From Locusta migratoria (taxonomy: Eukaryota; Arthropoda; Insecta; Orthoptera; Acrididae), in NCBI GenBank assembly GCA_026315105.1, contig CM048744.1:345553668-345617667 (forward strand): a DNA stretch of 64,000 nucleotides, in the 5' to 3' direction. Below, piece after piece: positions 42,745-52,547 of this stretch. The first letter of the stretch is position 1, and every line of letters begins with the position of its first letter. The notes beneath the pieces were generated by a model that saw nothing but the letters and a program-made list of their open reading frames with translations, had not been told where the DNA came from and did not search any database. The translations under genes were made by a program, and so were the position numbers.

Positions 42745-43644
42745 GGCAGGCACACGGACATACATTACTAGACTGGCAAACTTGCCTCTGACTGAAGTTT
42801 GATGCCACCATCTTGCCTCACCTAACGTCAAAAAGTTTTCGCACGGTAGTACTACGATCTTCTGACACGATATGACGTTGTAAGCTTTACTAGTTGGTTT
42901 GTACATGATTTGCATTTGAGCTAACACTTCCGCATTTTCGAATCGCGTTATGAGAAGAACATGTTATGTACGGTTAAACATTGATATTAACAACTAGGCA
43001 AATACTTTCTACCAATTTGTTGTGTTGCCAACAAAATCATAAGTGGTCTGCGGGATGATAGGTAAAAATTTATCGTTACGTACAATTAAATCAGAAGTAG
43101 TTATCTGAGAAACACTAACAAGAATAAAGCTATGTGTTATCCACGATAAATAACACATTTGTAACGTTCATACTATTAAAAGAAAAACCGAAGTTGATCG
43201 AAACTGGAAACAGATTAATAAAAACAGGAAACGTAAGTCATTAGTGTGTGCGTCAAAGCAGACTATAGATTTCGTAAGAACTCTCAAAAGAATAAGGGTA
43301 CACTTTTATAATGACCATACTACTGAAAAAAAATACATAGTTGTATGAAAGTGGTAATAGATTAATAATAACAGCAAATCAATGCAACTCATTACTGTAT
43401 GTGATGAAGCTTACTCAATCTTAAAAAAAATTCAGCCATATACAAAACACGAATATCCAACATGTCAAAACTCTAAGGACAGCTTAGTCACTCAGTTCAT
43501 GTGTATTTTTACGACTGTTTTCTGTAATAACTCACACGACTGCTCGCACGTTATAGTATAGAAATATGGCGGCGAGACTTCACTGACACCAATGATACTG
43601 TATACGGCATTGCCAGTCTAGTAATGAATGTCTGTGGGCAGGCA
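42745..43644. mobile_element. TIR element, about 900 bp, no transposase
   Basis: The left edge contains GGACATACATTACTAGACTG then GCAA. The complement of the right edge contains AGACATTCATTACTAGACTG then GCAA, and GGCAGGCA lies outside on the left and in matching position on the right. This gives inverted ends of about 35 bp with a few mismatches. The interior is AT-rich without long frames. Confidence 0.7.
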
Positions 43645-43689
43645 TGTGTATGTAAACACTCTGAGGACACCGCTGTAGTCGGCAACGCC

Positions 43690-45015
43690 TAAATAAGACA
43701 ACGGGTGCCGTGCAGGCGGTAGGTTGGTTACGGTTGCTACAATGGCAGGTTATTACGATTTAAGCGAGTTTGAAACGTAGTATTACAGTCGGCGCACGAG
43801 AGATGGGACACAGCATCTACGACGTAGCGTTAAGGTGGGGAATTTTCCCACACGACCACTTCACGATTGCACCGTGAATATCGGCAAACCGGTAAAACAT
43901 CAAATGTCCGACATCACTGCGACCGGATAAAGGTCCTGCAAGGATGGGACGAAAAACGGCTAAAGAGAATCGTTCAACGTGAAAGAAGTGCAAACCTTTC
44001 GAAAATGTCTGTGGATTTCAATGCTGGGCAATCAACAAGCGTCAGCTTGCAAACTACTCATCGATATGGGCTTTCGGAATCGAAGGCCCACTCGTGTATC
44101 CTTGCTGACTGCACGACACACATCCTTACACGTCACACGGGCCCGTCGATATAGACATTGAACTCTTGATGACTGGAAAAGTGTTGCCTGATCGGACGAG
44201 TCTCGTTTCCAATTGTATCGATCTATGGAGACAACCTAAGGAATCTATGGACCCTGCAAGTCTGCAGGGAACCGGTGGAGGCATATGCAGCTGGATGGAT
44301 GTGGGGCGCCTAATACGACTAGATACGATTCTAACAGGTGACACGTACATACGAATCCTGGTTGATCACCTACATCCAGTCATGTCCATTGTGCATTCCG
44401 TCAGACTTACACAATTTCAGCAGGGTAATGCGACACCCCACAAGTCCATAATTGCTGCAGCGTAGCTCGAGGAATACTCTTCTGGCCACGAAACTCCCCA
44501 GACATGATCATTATTACGTGCTGCTGAGGTCTCCATCCCCTTGTACGCACACATTTATGGCCAGAACTGCTGGATGTATGGATTCAGTTCCCTCCAGCAT
44601 TACTTCAGACATTAGTCCAGTCCATGTCAATCATGTCGCTACCTCTGTGTGGGCGTGGGAGCCTTATACGATATTACGCAGGTTTAGAGCTCGTGCAAGG
44701 AGTCGTGGCCCCCTGCTTTCTCGACTTGGGCTCTGGGGCGTGTCCATTCCCTTATTTCGAGGGGCGGCCGCCTCAGTTGCGTGTTGCCTACTGGTCGTGG
44801 AATGTAGTTGACTGCCGGCTCAACCAAGGCTCGACAGACGAAGTGTGCGGCCTTATTTTTACAAGGTCTTTGGAGCCGGCCGCCCCCACGAAACATAAGA
44901 ATGGACAACTCGAGAATGCGTTTCCGCGCATAGGCCACGACGTCTTGCGCGAGCTCTACCAGTGTCTTTGGATCTTCAGTAAATATGCTAGTCTATACTT
45001 TATACCCCGTTACAT
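43690..45015 (+). pseudogene. Tc1-like transposon with dead transposase
   Basis: Plus-strand frames give the Tc1 order: an opening near 43742 (DLSEFE), GAREMGHSIYDV, HREYRQTGKTSNVRHHCDRI, then KVLQGWDEKRLKRIVQRERS, WKSVAWSDESRF-like DWKSVA..DESRF at 44165-44210, and FQQGNATPHKS (normally FQQDNA.PH). The catalytic Asp of DESRF is readable, that of QQDNA is Gly. Frameshifts and stops throughout. The C-terminal part is cut by the MITE at 44687-44956, and TACCAGTGTCTTTGGATCTT resumes after it. Confidence 0.85.
44687..44956. mobile_element. GC-rich MITE inserted at TA in the Tc1 relic
   Basis: GAGCTCGTGCAAGGAGTCGT then GGCC at the left. The complement at the right is GAGCTCGCGCAAGACGTCGT then GGCC, 24-bp ends with four mismatches. 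TA precedes and follows the element, and the Tc1 sequence is contiguous if element and one TA are removed. Confidence 0.75.
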
Positions 45016-45109
45016 CAGTTATCGACAGTTATTTAGTTCTTTTATTCGAAATTACTGTCAAACAGGAGTGTGACTCACTTTTTTAAAATTTTATACTATA
45101 TAGTATTCA

Positions 45110-45410
45110 AGCCACAGCCACTAATCATTGAATTTTTTCCTTTACTAGTTTCACTGCACTACAGCACCTTTCTCAAATTTCTAGATAGAGAAAGTCACAA
45201 ATTAAAATATAACAAGTACTGACTAACACCATCCTCCAGTTCCTGAATCAATTAAAATGTATCTAAAGAACAAAGCTAGTCAGTACATACTGTAATTTGT
45301 GACTTTATCTATAGATTTGTGAATGGTGCCATAATGCACCGAAACTTGTCATGTAAAGTAAAAATCTCAATTATTTGTGACTGTGGCTTTACCATTATAT
45401 GTGGTATGAA
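45110..45410. repeat. Inverted pair of hammerhead-like PLE terminal units
   Basis: The two halves (45110-45240 and 45275-45410) are inverted copies sharing AAGTCACAAATTA, GGTGC..TA.TGCA...GAAAC and CCACAG. The plus strand at 45316-45352 reads TTTGTGAATGGTGCCATAAT then GCACCGAAAC. This fits helix II and the GAAAC strand of a hammerhead, with CTGATGA degraded to TTTGTGA. Confidence 0.55.
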
Positions 45411-45454
45411 ATTAAAAACTTAATTAGTTGTACAAATAGGAAAGGTCATTGACT

Positions 45455-46100
45455 TTTTGTGTCTCATTTTCGAGTCTGATTCCCTTATTATCACCTGACT
45501 GAATTTGAATATATTCAATTACTCTTGATTTTTGTTGCTCTTCACCTTATATCCTCATTTTACTCACCATTCCATTTACCTACTGAGTCCTTTTCTCTCC
45601 CTGACAGAACTACGCCATCTGCAAATATTTTATTTCATCGCCCTCAACTTTGTTTCGATTTCACAATTTCATCCTACTTTCCTTGCCGCGGTGGAGTAGC
45701 CAAGCGGTCTAAAGCGTCTCGCTGCGGAGCGCGCGGTTACTCGCCGTGGAGGTTTCTAGTCCTCCCTGGGGCATGGGTGTGTGTATTGTCCTTAGGTTAG
45801 TTTACTTAGGTTAAAGTAGTTTGTAAGGTACAGACTGATGACCACGCAGTTTGGTCGAATAGAATTACAAACATTTGAACATTTTCCTACTTTCCTTCAC
45901 AGCATGGAGGCCACAATTGTTTCACTCCCTTCACATCCAGTTACCCTTTCATGCCCTTCGATTCTTGCTGCAGTATGTTACATAAAAGCTGCAAATAACC
46001 TTCCTAAACATGTATTTTATTTCAAAGCTCTACGCTCTCTGTGCATATTCCGAAACCTTTGCCGTTTCATGTAGAAGTACAATGTCATCGAAAAGCTTCA
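45455..46100 (-). mobile_element. RTE-type LINE remnant split by a SINE
   Basis: The complement of both flanks of the SINE matches the RT region: ACCTTATATCCTCAT (compare the RTE antisense at 3236), TCCCTGACAGAACTACGCCA, and TTTCATGCCCTTCGATTCTT, as at 3465. Very decayed. A further piece at 46395-46600 (GACAAGATACAAACCTGTCT) lies beyond the MITE. Confidence 0.65.
45685..45884 (+). mobile_element. SINE, full length, with 13-bp target duplication
   Basis: Head GCCGCGGTGGAGTAGCCAAG, degenerate B-box, body GGCATGGGTGTGTGTATTGT, end CATTTGAACATT. The direct repeat TCCTACTTTCCTT lies at 45672-45684 and 45885-45897. Confidence 0.93.
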
Positions 46101-46103
46101 GAG

Positions 46104-46386
46104 AAGTGGCGGACTAAGGCTGTTGGAGGCCCAGGGCGGCGGCGAAGCAAAATGGCCCCCCCTCCCGTCCACTTGGAAATACATTACTGTAAAACAGTAA
46201 CTTTTGAGATTTGGAGGCCCCAGCAGAAAGAGATGCGAAGCGCGCTTACATCCCCTCCCCCTCCCCAAAAAAAAAAAAAAAAAAAAAAAAAAATAAATAA
46301 ATAAATAAATAAAAATAAAAATACTTTCGATGCATTTGAAGGCCCGGGGCGGTCGCCCCCCCCCCCCCCCCCTTAGTCTGCCATTG
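46104..46386. mobile_element. hAT-type MITE with 8-bp target duplication
   Basis: Starts AAGTGGCGGACTAAGG and ends CCTTAGTCTGCCATTG, 16-bp inverted ends. CTTCAGAG flanks both sides (46096-46103 and 46387-46394). Interior blocks match 798-1118. Poly(A) (46266-46292) and poly(C) runs are inside. Confidence 0.92.
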
Positions 46387-46394
46387 CTTCAGAG

Positions 46395-46816
46395 GTTTTT
46401 TTTTTTTCCTTTTCTTTTTACTATCTTTTCTACTTCTTTTCGTTGAACTATTTTCTCTCCCAGTAATTTATCTTGTTTTCGTTCATTGTTTCTTCAGTGA
46501 ACAGATAAAAGACATCGGGGACAAGATACAAACCTGTCTCGTTCTCGACTACTCGTCCCGTTCTTTGACTATCATAACCCCTGCGTGGATTCTGTTTTTC
46601 GCCTCCTATTCTGGAAAGCAATACTCAGATTTTTTATACGAAAACCCCTTTTTTAACGAAACAAATTTTTAAATAACTGGTTGGCTGATTATTGATATGT
46701 TATCCTGTAATCGTTGCTGAGACACAGTCATGTTTAAAACATTGAAACAAATTTTTGTGAACATTCTACAAGTTTATTCTTCACATATACATACTTTTTT
46801 CTCTGTGATGAACATA
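46395..46816 (-). other. LINE remnant then unassigned AT-rich DNA
   Basis: 46395-46600 continues the decayed LINE. 46600-46816 has nothing recognisable. Confidence 0.45.
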
Positions 46817-47472
46817 CAAGGGTTGGAACTTTAATAGTGGCAACACTGCAGTGGAGACAATATGCAGTGGAATCTACTATTGTCGGTGATAGCACACGTT
46901 CTTGACGTACCTATCTTACCTCCGAGCAAATGGACTCGCCCCTCACCGGCGTGCGCACGATCGAGGGAAACAGTCACTTATGAGCGAGCGGTTTAATGTA
47001 ACGGTGTCACTGTGTTTTAGAAACAGGAACATCGGACTTAGATAAAGACTAAATGTGACAGAGGCCGTACAGAACGACAGCGTCATCGAGCTTTGAGGAA
47101 GAAGCGGCAACATTTTCTGCGCAACCCAACCATCATTTTGCACGACAATGCGCGGTCGCATACAGCGCAAGCAAGCTATGGCTGCTCTGTTCGCTCGAAG
47201 AGACTGGGATGTACTGTACCATCCACCATACTCCCCGCACTTCGTGGCATTCGCTTCAGAACCGTTCCAGAGATTCAACAGCAGTAGACTGCTACATTTG
47301 CACCATCAACCGAACTGGCTCTGCTAAAGGCATACTACGCCTTCCACATCGTTGGCAACGGTCTCTACACAACGCTGGTGACTATTTTGAAGGACAGTAA
47401 CAGGTGGAAACATGTAACGTTTTTGTGTCAGTTGTGAATAAATAGTTGCCACTATTTAAGTTCCAAACCTCG
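46817..47472 (+). mobile_element. mariner element, internally deleted
   Basis: 28-bp inverted ends (left CAAGGGTTGGAACTTTAATA..., complement of right CGAGGTTTGGAACTTAAATA..., both finishing GTGGCAAC) differ at three positions. They are flanked by TA (46815-46816 and 47473-47474). At 656 bp it is half the usual 1.3 kb. The remaining frame reads FLRNPTIILHDNARSHTAQA, the mariner HDNARPHTA block, followed by a broken YHPPYSP.L segment. The N-terminal half and first catalytic Asp are deleted. Confidence 0.92.
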
Positions 47473-47562
47473 TATTTCTCCCAACAAGTGGCCAGATTTT
47501 AGTTGAGGTATAATTGTCTCAACTTATAGTAAATGTTGTAATCATACAATATGGACACGTGA

Positions 47563-47640
47563 AAATTTTTGCTGGAGCTGGGATTCGAACCCGATTCTCC
47601 TGCTTATTAGGCAGTTGTGATAACCCCTGCGCCCTCTACG
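47563..47640 (-). repeat. tRNA-like fragment of SINE family 2
   Basis: GCTGGAGCTGGGATTCGAAC, CCGATTCTCCTGC and ATAACCCCTGCGCCCTC are the complement of the head in the 37880 and 40010 copies. Confidence 0.6.
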
Positions 47641-47842
47641 CATACCTTGTTCTACATGTTGGACTAGTTAGTTTCCCTACATCATCCCTGTAGGTCTTCG
47701 TTTTCAGTTTGTCACATCCACATGTAGAAAACTGTTTATTGTCGAAATATTTGATGTGGTTTCTTATGTTAAACTGTAAACAAAGACCTACAGGATTGAT
47801 GTAAGAAAACTAACTAGTTCCTCATGTAAACGAGGTATATAG
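47640..47842. repeat. Foldback repeat with about 80-bp arms
   Basis: GGACTAGTTAGTTTCCCTAC...CCTGTAGGTCTTCGTTTTCA and its inverted copy TAAACAAAGACCTACAGG...TAAGAAAACTAACTAGTTCC pair over most of 47640-47720 and 47760-47842. Confidence 0.8.
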
Positions 47843-47942
47843 AAATATATGAAATTCTTGTACATAATTCTAATTAACAGGATGAACATGTAAAAACTAA
47901 AAATATTTTTGTTGTTCAATTCTTAAGCAATAAAAAAGGACC

Positions 47943-47972
47943 ACTGAAGATGCTACAACTTTAGCGAAACAT
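47943..47972 (+). other. Hammerhead-like core motif, decayed
   Basis: CTGAAGATGCTACAACTTTA then GCGAAACATG: a CUGAUGA-like heptamer (CTGAAGA), a GCTA/TAGC helix and GAAAC. The layout matches hammerheads of Penelope-like elements, but the heptamer deviates from consensus. Confidence 0.35.
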
Positions 47973-47979
47973 GTATGGG

Positions 47980-48440
47980 CATACACCGAAGGAGGAAAAA
48001 AAAAAAAAAACACTTGGTTTTTACCCACGACTTTCACAATCAGAAAAGGAGGAACCAATGCTTCTGGATCATTACGGGTTCGACTGGGACACAGAATAAA
48101 GGGCATTTTCCAAGAGAACGTCAAAGATGCATAATATCGATTGACAGTTAGTTGCAAAGTTTGGTATTATTACAGCTTCGAATTGTAAATATGTTGTTTT
48201 ATAACATTGATCTCTATACGGTTCCACGGAAAAATTCATAACGAGGTATTGCAGTCATTTCTCCTCATTTCCGATACAACTGTAATTATTAATAACTCTG
48301 CCTTCCTTCTCGTAAACGCAAAATTACGTCCACTTTCGTGAATGTAGATAATTCGACCGCGTTACAACAATCTTTTGAAAGTAGAGTAATGTTCCTACGA
48401 TCAAACACAAACAACGGGACTGCCGTCATCATTCTGGCAG
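47980..48440. other. Unassigned AT-rich DNA upstream of the fizzy-related gene
   Basis: Nothing recognised apart from a short A run near 47996-48011. Confidence 0.45.
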
Positions 48441-48943
48441 CGCGTCGCAGCAGTCATAAAGATAACAGCCGCTAGATGGGGATAGCGGCGGTCGTTCGTC
48501 GACGCGAACGGCGTTTGTTTTGTTTCCAGGCCTGTCTCGCAGAGACAGCAGCTGTGCTGCGTCTGTAGTGTGTTGCGAACAAGCAAATGTGGTGCATGGT
48601 GGTGCTGTAGCGGGTTGTTTCGTTTCTGTTTATATCGGGATGTTTACAGTCTCGAAGAGTTCGACTTGTAGCCTTATAACAGAATAGATCTTCATATATT
48701 CTTCGCGTTATGAATGTGATTTATTCGGCTGCTGCAGCAGACTACATAAAGTGTTCATTTACCGCATCGAACGAAAGGTATTGTTGTAAGACTTTATATA
48801 TTGTTATATAGTGTAGTAATATTCGAATAGGTTTGTGTAGTATATTTACCAATATTATTCGGCTTTTCTTATGTAGGTGAACGATCCCACAGAAACGAAA
48901 CATCATTAAAGGAACATTTTCATTTTCTGCATACTGCCCTAAA
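48440..48943 (+). promoter_or_regulatory. Putative promoter and 5' UTR of the fizzy-related gene
   Basis: A CpG-rich patch at about 48430-48640 (GGCAGCGCGTCGCAGCAG, GCGGCGGTCGTTCGTCGACG) stands out from AT-rich flanks and is the likely promoter region. Between it and the start codon are at least two short upstream frames (48587-48610 and 48710-48811). CTTTTCTTATGTAG/G at 48876 could be a splice acceptor with a possible donor AAAG/GTATTG at 48778, so a small 5' UTR intron cannot be excluded. No TATA box was identified with confidence. Confidence 0.45.
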
Positions 48944-50470
48944 ATGTTCAACCACAGCTACGAGAAACGACTCTACTGGGTACCTGATAATAGTTCTGTG
49001 TCTCCTTTGAAGTCTTCGAACGTTATAAATGACTGCAGTAAAAGTGATGTCACGAGCTGTACAGAACACGGATTGCAACGCTTTAGACATGTCAGAGATG
49101 TTGTTGAAGTTTCCTGTGGACCAGACCGATTTATTCCCCGCCGCACTAGATCCAGTTGGTACACCAAGTTTCCCATGATCTCAAATGAGGAACGAGCAGT
49201 ATCATCTTCGAGGAGGAGAAGGACACGGGAGGCCGGTGAGTCGGCGAGAGATGTGGCCACATACACTTCTTTGTTGAAAAATGAGTTACTGGGGTGCAAT
49301 ATTGAACGCATTGAAAACAGTTTGGAAGAAAGTGAAAATTTATTACCGCTGGACGGTAAAAATTTATTTCAGTATTCTTCACCGCGCAAGGAAAGACCCC
49401 CTATGTGTGACGCTTCCCCAGTATCTTCGTATTCATTATCACCTGTGAGTGCAAAAAGTCAAAAACTTCTAAAATCACCCTGTAAAGTAACAAGGAAAGT
49501 ACCAAAAATTCCATTCAAGATTCTGGATGCACCCGAGTTGCAGGACGACTTCTATTTGAATTTAGTTGACTGGTCATCTCAGAATGTACTTGGTGTTGGT
49601 CTTGGTAGTTGTGTGTATTTGTGGTCTGCAGGTACAGGTCAAGTGACAAGACTTTGTGATTTATCAGCTGAACGAGACACTGTGACATCTGTTGCATGGA
49701 ATGATAAAGGTAATTTTGTAGCAGTAGGCACTCATCTTGGATACACTCAGGTATGGGATGTCACTGTTAACAAACATATTTATAAAACACAATGGCATTC
49801 AGCAAGGGTTGGCGCATTAGCTTGGAATGGTGACAGTCTCACCTCTGGTAGCAGAGACAGGCTTATCTTGCAACGTGACATCCGTGCTACTGGTTCAGTA
49901 CCCCAAAGGAGTCTTGTTGCTCATCGACAAGAAGTTTGTGGTCTGAAATGGTCACCAGATAATCAGCATCTGGCTTCTGGTGGAAATGATAATCGACTGC
50001 ATGTATGGAGTGTGCATTCTTTGCTTCCAGTTCAGACGTATGCTGAACATAAGGCTGCAGTGAAAGCAATTGCTTGGTCTCCCCATCATCATGGATTACT
50101 AGCTAGTGGTGGTGGCACAGCTGATAGATGTATAAGGTTTTGGAATACTCTTACTGGGCAGCCAATGCAGTCCATAGATACCTCTTCCCAAGTTTGCAAC
50201 TTGGCATGGTCAAAGCATTCCTCAGAACTTGTCAGCACTCATGGATATTCACAAAACCAGATACTGGTATGGAAATATCCTAGCCTGACTCAAGTTGCAA
50301 AATTGACAGGGCATTCATACAGAGTTCTTTACTTGGCAGTGTCACCAGATGGAGAATCAATTGTTACTGGTGCAGGAGATGAAACATTGAGGTTCTGGAA
50401 TGTGTTCAGTAAAACTAGATCACAAAAGGAGAATAAGTCTGTCCTTAATTTGTATGCAAGTATACGATAA
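48944..50470 (+). CDS. fzr: Fizzy-related / Cdh1 APC/C activator, intronless 508-residue frame
   Basis: Encodes a Cdc20/Fizzy-family WD40 protein of the Cdh1 (Fizzy-related) branch, which recruits substrates to the anaphase-promoting complex and activates its ubiquitin ligase in late mitosis and G1. Visible features: C-box DRFIPRR at residues 61-67, YTSLLKNELLG near 107-117, SPVSSYSLSPVSAKSQKLLK (158-177, with S-P sites for CDK control), PFKILDAPELQDDFYLNLVD at the propeller start, seven WD repeats over about 195-490 (GLLASGGGTADRCIRFW, STHGYSQNQILVWKYPSLTQ), and the C-terminal IR tail (507-508) that docks on APC3. The first ATG follows an in-frame TGA at 48878. The N-terminal 60 residues and the blade around 262-290 are divergent from typical Cdh1. 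Coding is uninterrupted from C-box to tail. Alternative readings are a functional retrocopy, comparable in kind to Drosophila fzr2, or the sole fzr gene. Confidence 0.93.
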   Translation: MFNHSYEKRLYWVPDNSSVSPLKSSNVINDCSKSDVTSCTEHGLQRFRHVRDVVEVSCGPDRFIPRRTRSSWYTKFPMISNEERAVSSSRRRRTREAGESARDVATYTSLLKNELLGCNIERIENSLEESENLLPLDGKNLFQYSSPRKERPPMCDASPVSSYSLSPVSAKSQKLLKSPCKVTRKVPKIPFKILDAPELQDDFYLNLVDWSSQNVLGVGLGSCVYLWSAGTGQVTRLCDLSAERDTVTSVAWNDKGNFVAVGTHLGYTQVWDVTVNKHIYKTQWHSARVGALAWNGDSLTSGSRDRLILQRDIRATGSVPQRSLVAHRQEVCGLKWSPDNQHLASGGNDNRLHVWSVHSLLPVQTYAEHKAAVKAIAWSPHHHGLLASGGGTADRCIRFWNTLTGQPMQSIDTSSQVCNLAWSKHSSELVSTHGYSQNQILVWKYPSLTQVAKLTGHSYRVLYLAVSPDGESIVTGAGDETLRFWNVFSKTRSQKENKSVLNLYASIR

Positions 50471-52547
50471 TGTAAAGAGAGAGAGAAAAAAAGCAAACTA
50501 TGTACACCACAACAAAATGCGGGACCACTTTACTGTTAATAGGAAAATTTTGTATGTACATGTGTGTATCTCTATAATTTTCTCATTAAGTTGTACAGTT
50601 AAAATTGTGGCTGCTAAATTCAACTGTATATTTTGCTTTACTGATGCTAGTCCATTAATTCAGTATTTGGTAAATTGAAAAGTTAAGTTTGTATCATTCT
50701 ACTGCTGTACATTTCCTCTGTGTTTTTACGGGTTTTGTACATGTTCTCATTGTTGTGAAATTCCTGTTTTGTTAATTCTTTCAAATAATTATTTATGTTA
50801 AAAGTTTAATATATTGAAATATTTGCAACAACACTGCCTATGATTCAATACTATGCACTGCATCTATCCTATTTGTTAGATGTTGTCTCTGGAAAGGCTC
50901 GTGGAAGCTATTTCAGTTGCAAAGTCAACTTTCAGTATGAAAAAAAGCTTTCCATTTTTATGGAGTACTATTCTGCAAGTATGTGTAACATTGCATTATG
51001 TTATTCATGATACCGTACTGAATCTAGATCTCATGATCTTCACAAAGTGCATACATCTTTAGTGTCTAAAAATTTATTTTCTGGAACACTTCAGCTGTGT
51101 TAGTTTCAACGAGCATATATCATCATCATCATCCCCATTTAGTTACCTCAGCAATATTACTTATAGCTGCATCAAAGTAAACTTACCAGAATTTTATTTA
51201 TTTATTTATTTTTAATAGTTGTAGATTTGCACCTCATGAACACTATGTATATAAAGTGAAAAGTCTAGAAATTCAGATGTGTGGAGCTTTTCCGGAAAGA
51301 TATTGTATGTATGTGATGTAAATTTGAAATAACTTTGTAATCAAGTATGGCATTGAAACACTCGTTTGATTCTTGTGTACCTACAGGTTTCATTACTGTC
51401 ACGATTTGTTGAAATGTGCTTCAGATGTCTACAGTATACTCATGGCATAGGTGACAGAATGTTGTTGTTAATATGTGATCTATATCTTCCCTCTCCAAGT
51501 GTTCAACAAAATGAATTGACTAGTATATGGGGTGGAGTGGGGGTGTTAGTGTTCATAAGTACTGGAAAGGAGGGACAAAAGTGGAAGCTCAATCAAAATA
51601 GGTAATGCATTAACAGAAAGGAAACTGAGCAAATGGGAAAAAGAAATTAGAAGATGCATTGGGAAATTAGGTGAGCTGTCTTGTCATTAATACTTTATAT
51701 CACCAATAATAACTAAATAGTTTTTTCCATTTTATGGTTTGATTAGTTAGTTTATTGTATTTGTAAGTTTTTCCCCTTCCTGCAATTTCATTGTGCAGCA
51801 TCTTGATTGGAATGTTGCATTCACACTCTGGATTGCTTTTGAAAACAGCTTTCTAAAGTACCTGGCCATTTACTGTGTCCTGTGTAAGACTTTTCCTTTG
51901 GGCCTTTGGTATTTGTGACAACTTATATAAGTTGTGTGATGGGAGCAGAAGTGAACATGAATCCCTGACACACATGCATTCCTTTGCACTAATGGTGTTA
52001 CACTGCCCCATGAAAACAAGCTATGTGTTGGAGTCTGAATCCATAACACATATTCATTTACTCGAAAATGTTAAGAGCAGAATGCAAAACTGCTAAAGAT
52101 TTTTTTTTAATGCTAAAAGTAATCCAGTGCCCTTCCCCTTTCATTTTCATAGTTTATGTACAATATATGTAGCCTATGTAATTTATGGTAGACTACCATA
52201 GGATCCATTAAAGACTGGGATACCACCTGTCGGCTTTGATCCGTGACATCGGCTTGTGTTGTGGCATTGTCACTGCATGATAATTTAAGTTGTCTGTGTG
52301 TGTATGTGGTGGGAGTTATAGTTTGTGGTCATTTTCAGTTGTAATGCCTGTATGGTGTGACATTCTTCATATTCGTGTGTTGTGGTTGCTTCTGCTAAAG
52401 TTGTTTCCTGCTGTACATGCATTTGCATTTCAATAGTGTGATGTTTCCAGTTAGTTCATGTTTCTATACTTTCATGTCTTTTTTTTGTAAGGATTGATAT
52501 GATGAGTAAGTTTAATTCTTTCATGTTGCATGACACACTAAGGAGAG
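50471..52547 (+). other. AT-rich, CpG-poor DNA after the fizzy-related stop; probable 3' UTR at its start
   Basis: Strand bias (T over A, G over C on the plus strand) starts here and fits transcription of the plus strand. No canonical AATAAA was found within the first kilobase. Candidates are ATTAAA near 52206 and AATAAA near 54918 and 55194. No other gene was recognised. Confidence 0.4.

Noticed and set aside
44624..45073. 149-codon plus-strand frame
   Set aside because: It spans the C-terminal ruins of the Tc1 transposase and the nested GC-rich MITE, and no conserved domain reads in this frame.
46041..46304. Frame with poly-Pro and poly-Lys
   Set aside because: Produced by homopolymer runs inside the hAT-type MITE.
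50400..50678. Second frame overlapping the end of the fizzy-related gene
   Set aside because: Out of frame with the conserved WD40 reading and runs into the 3' UTR.
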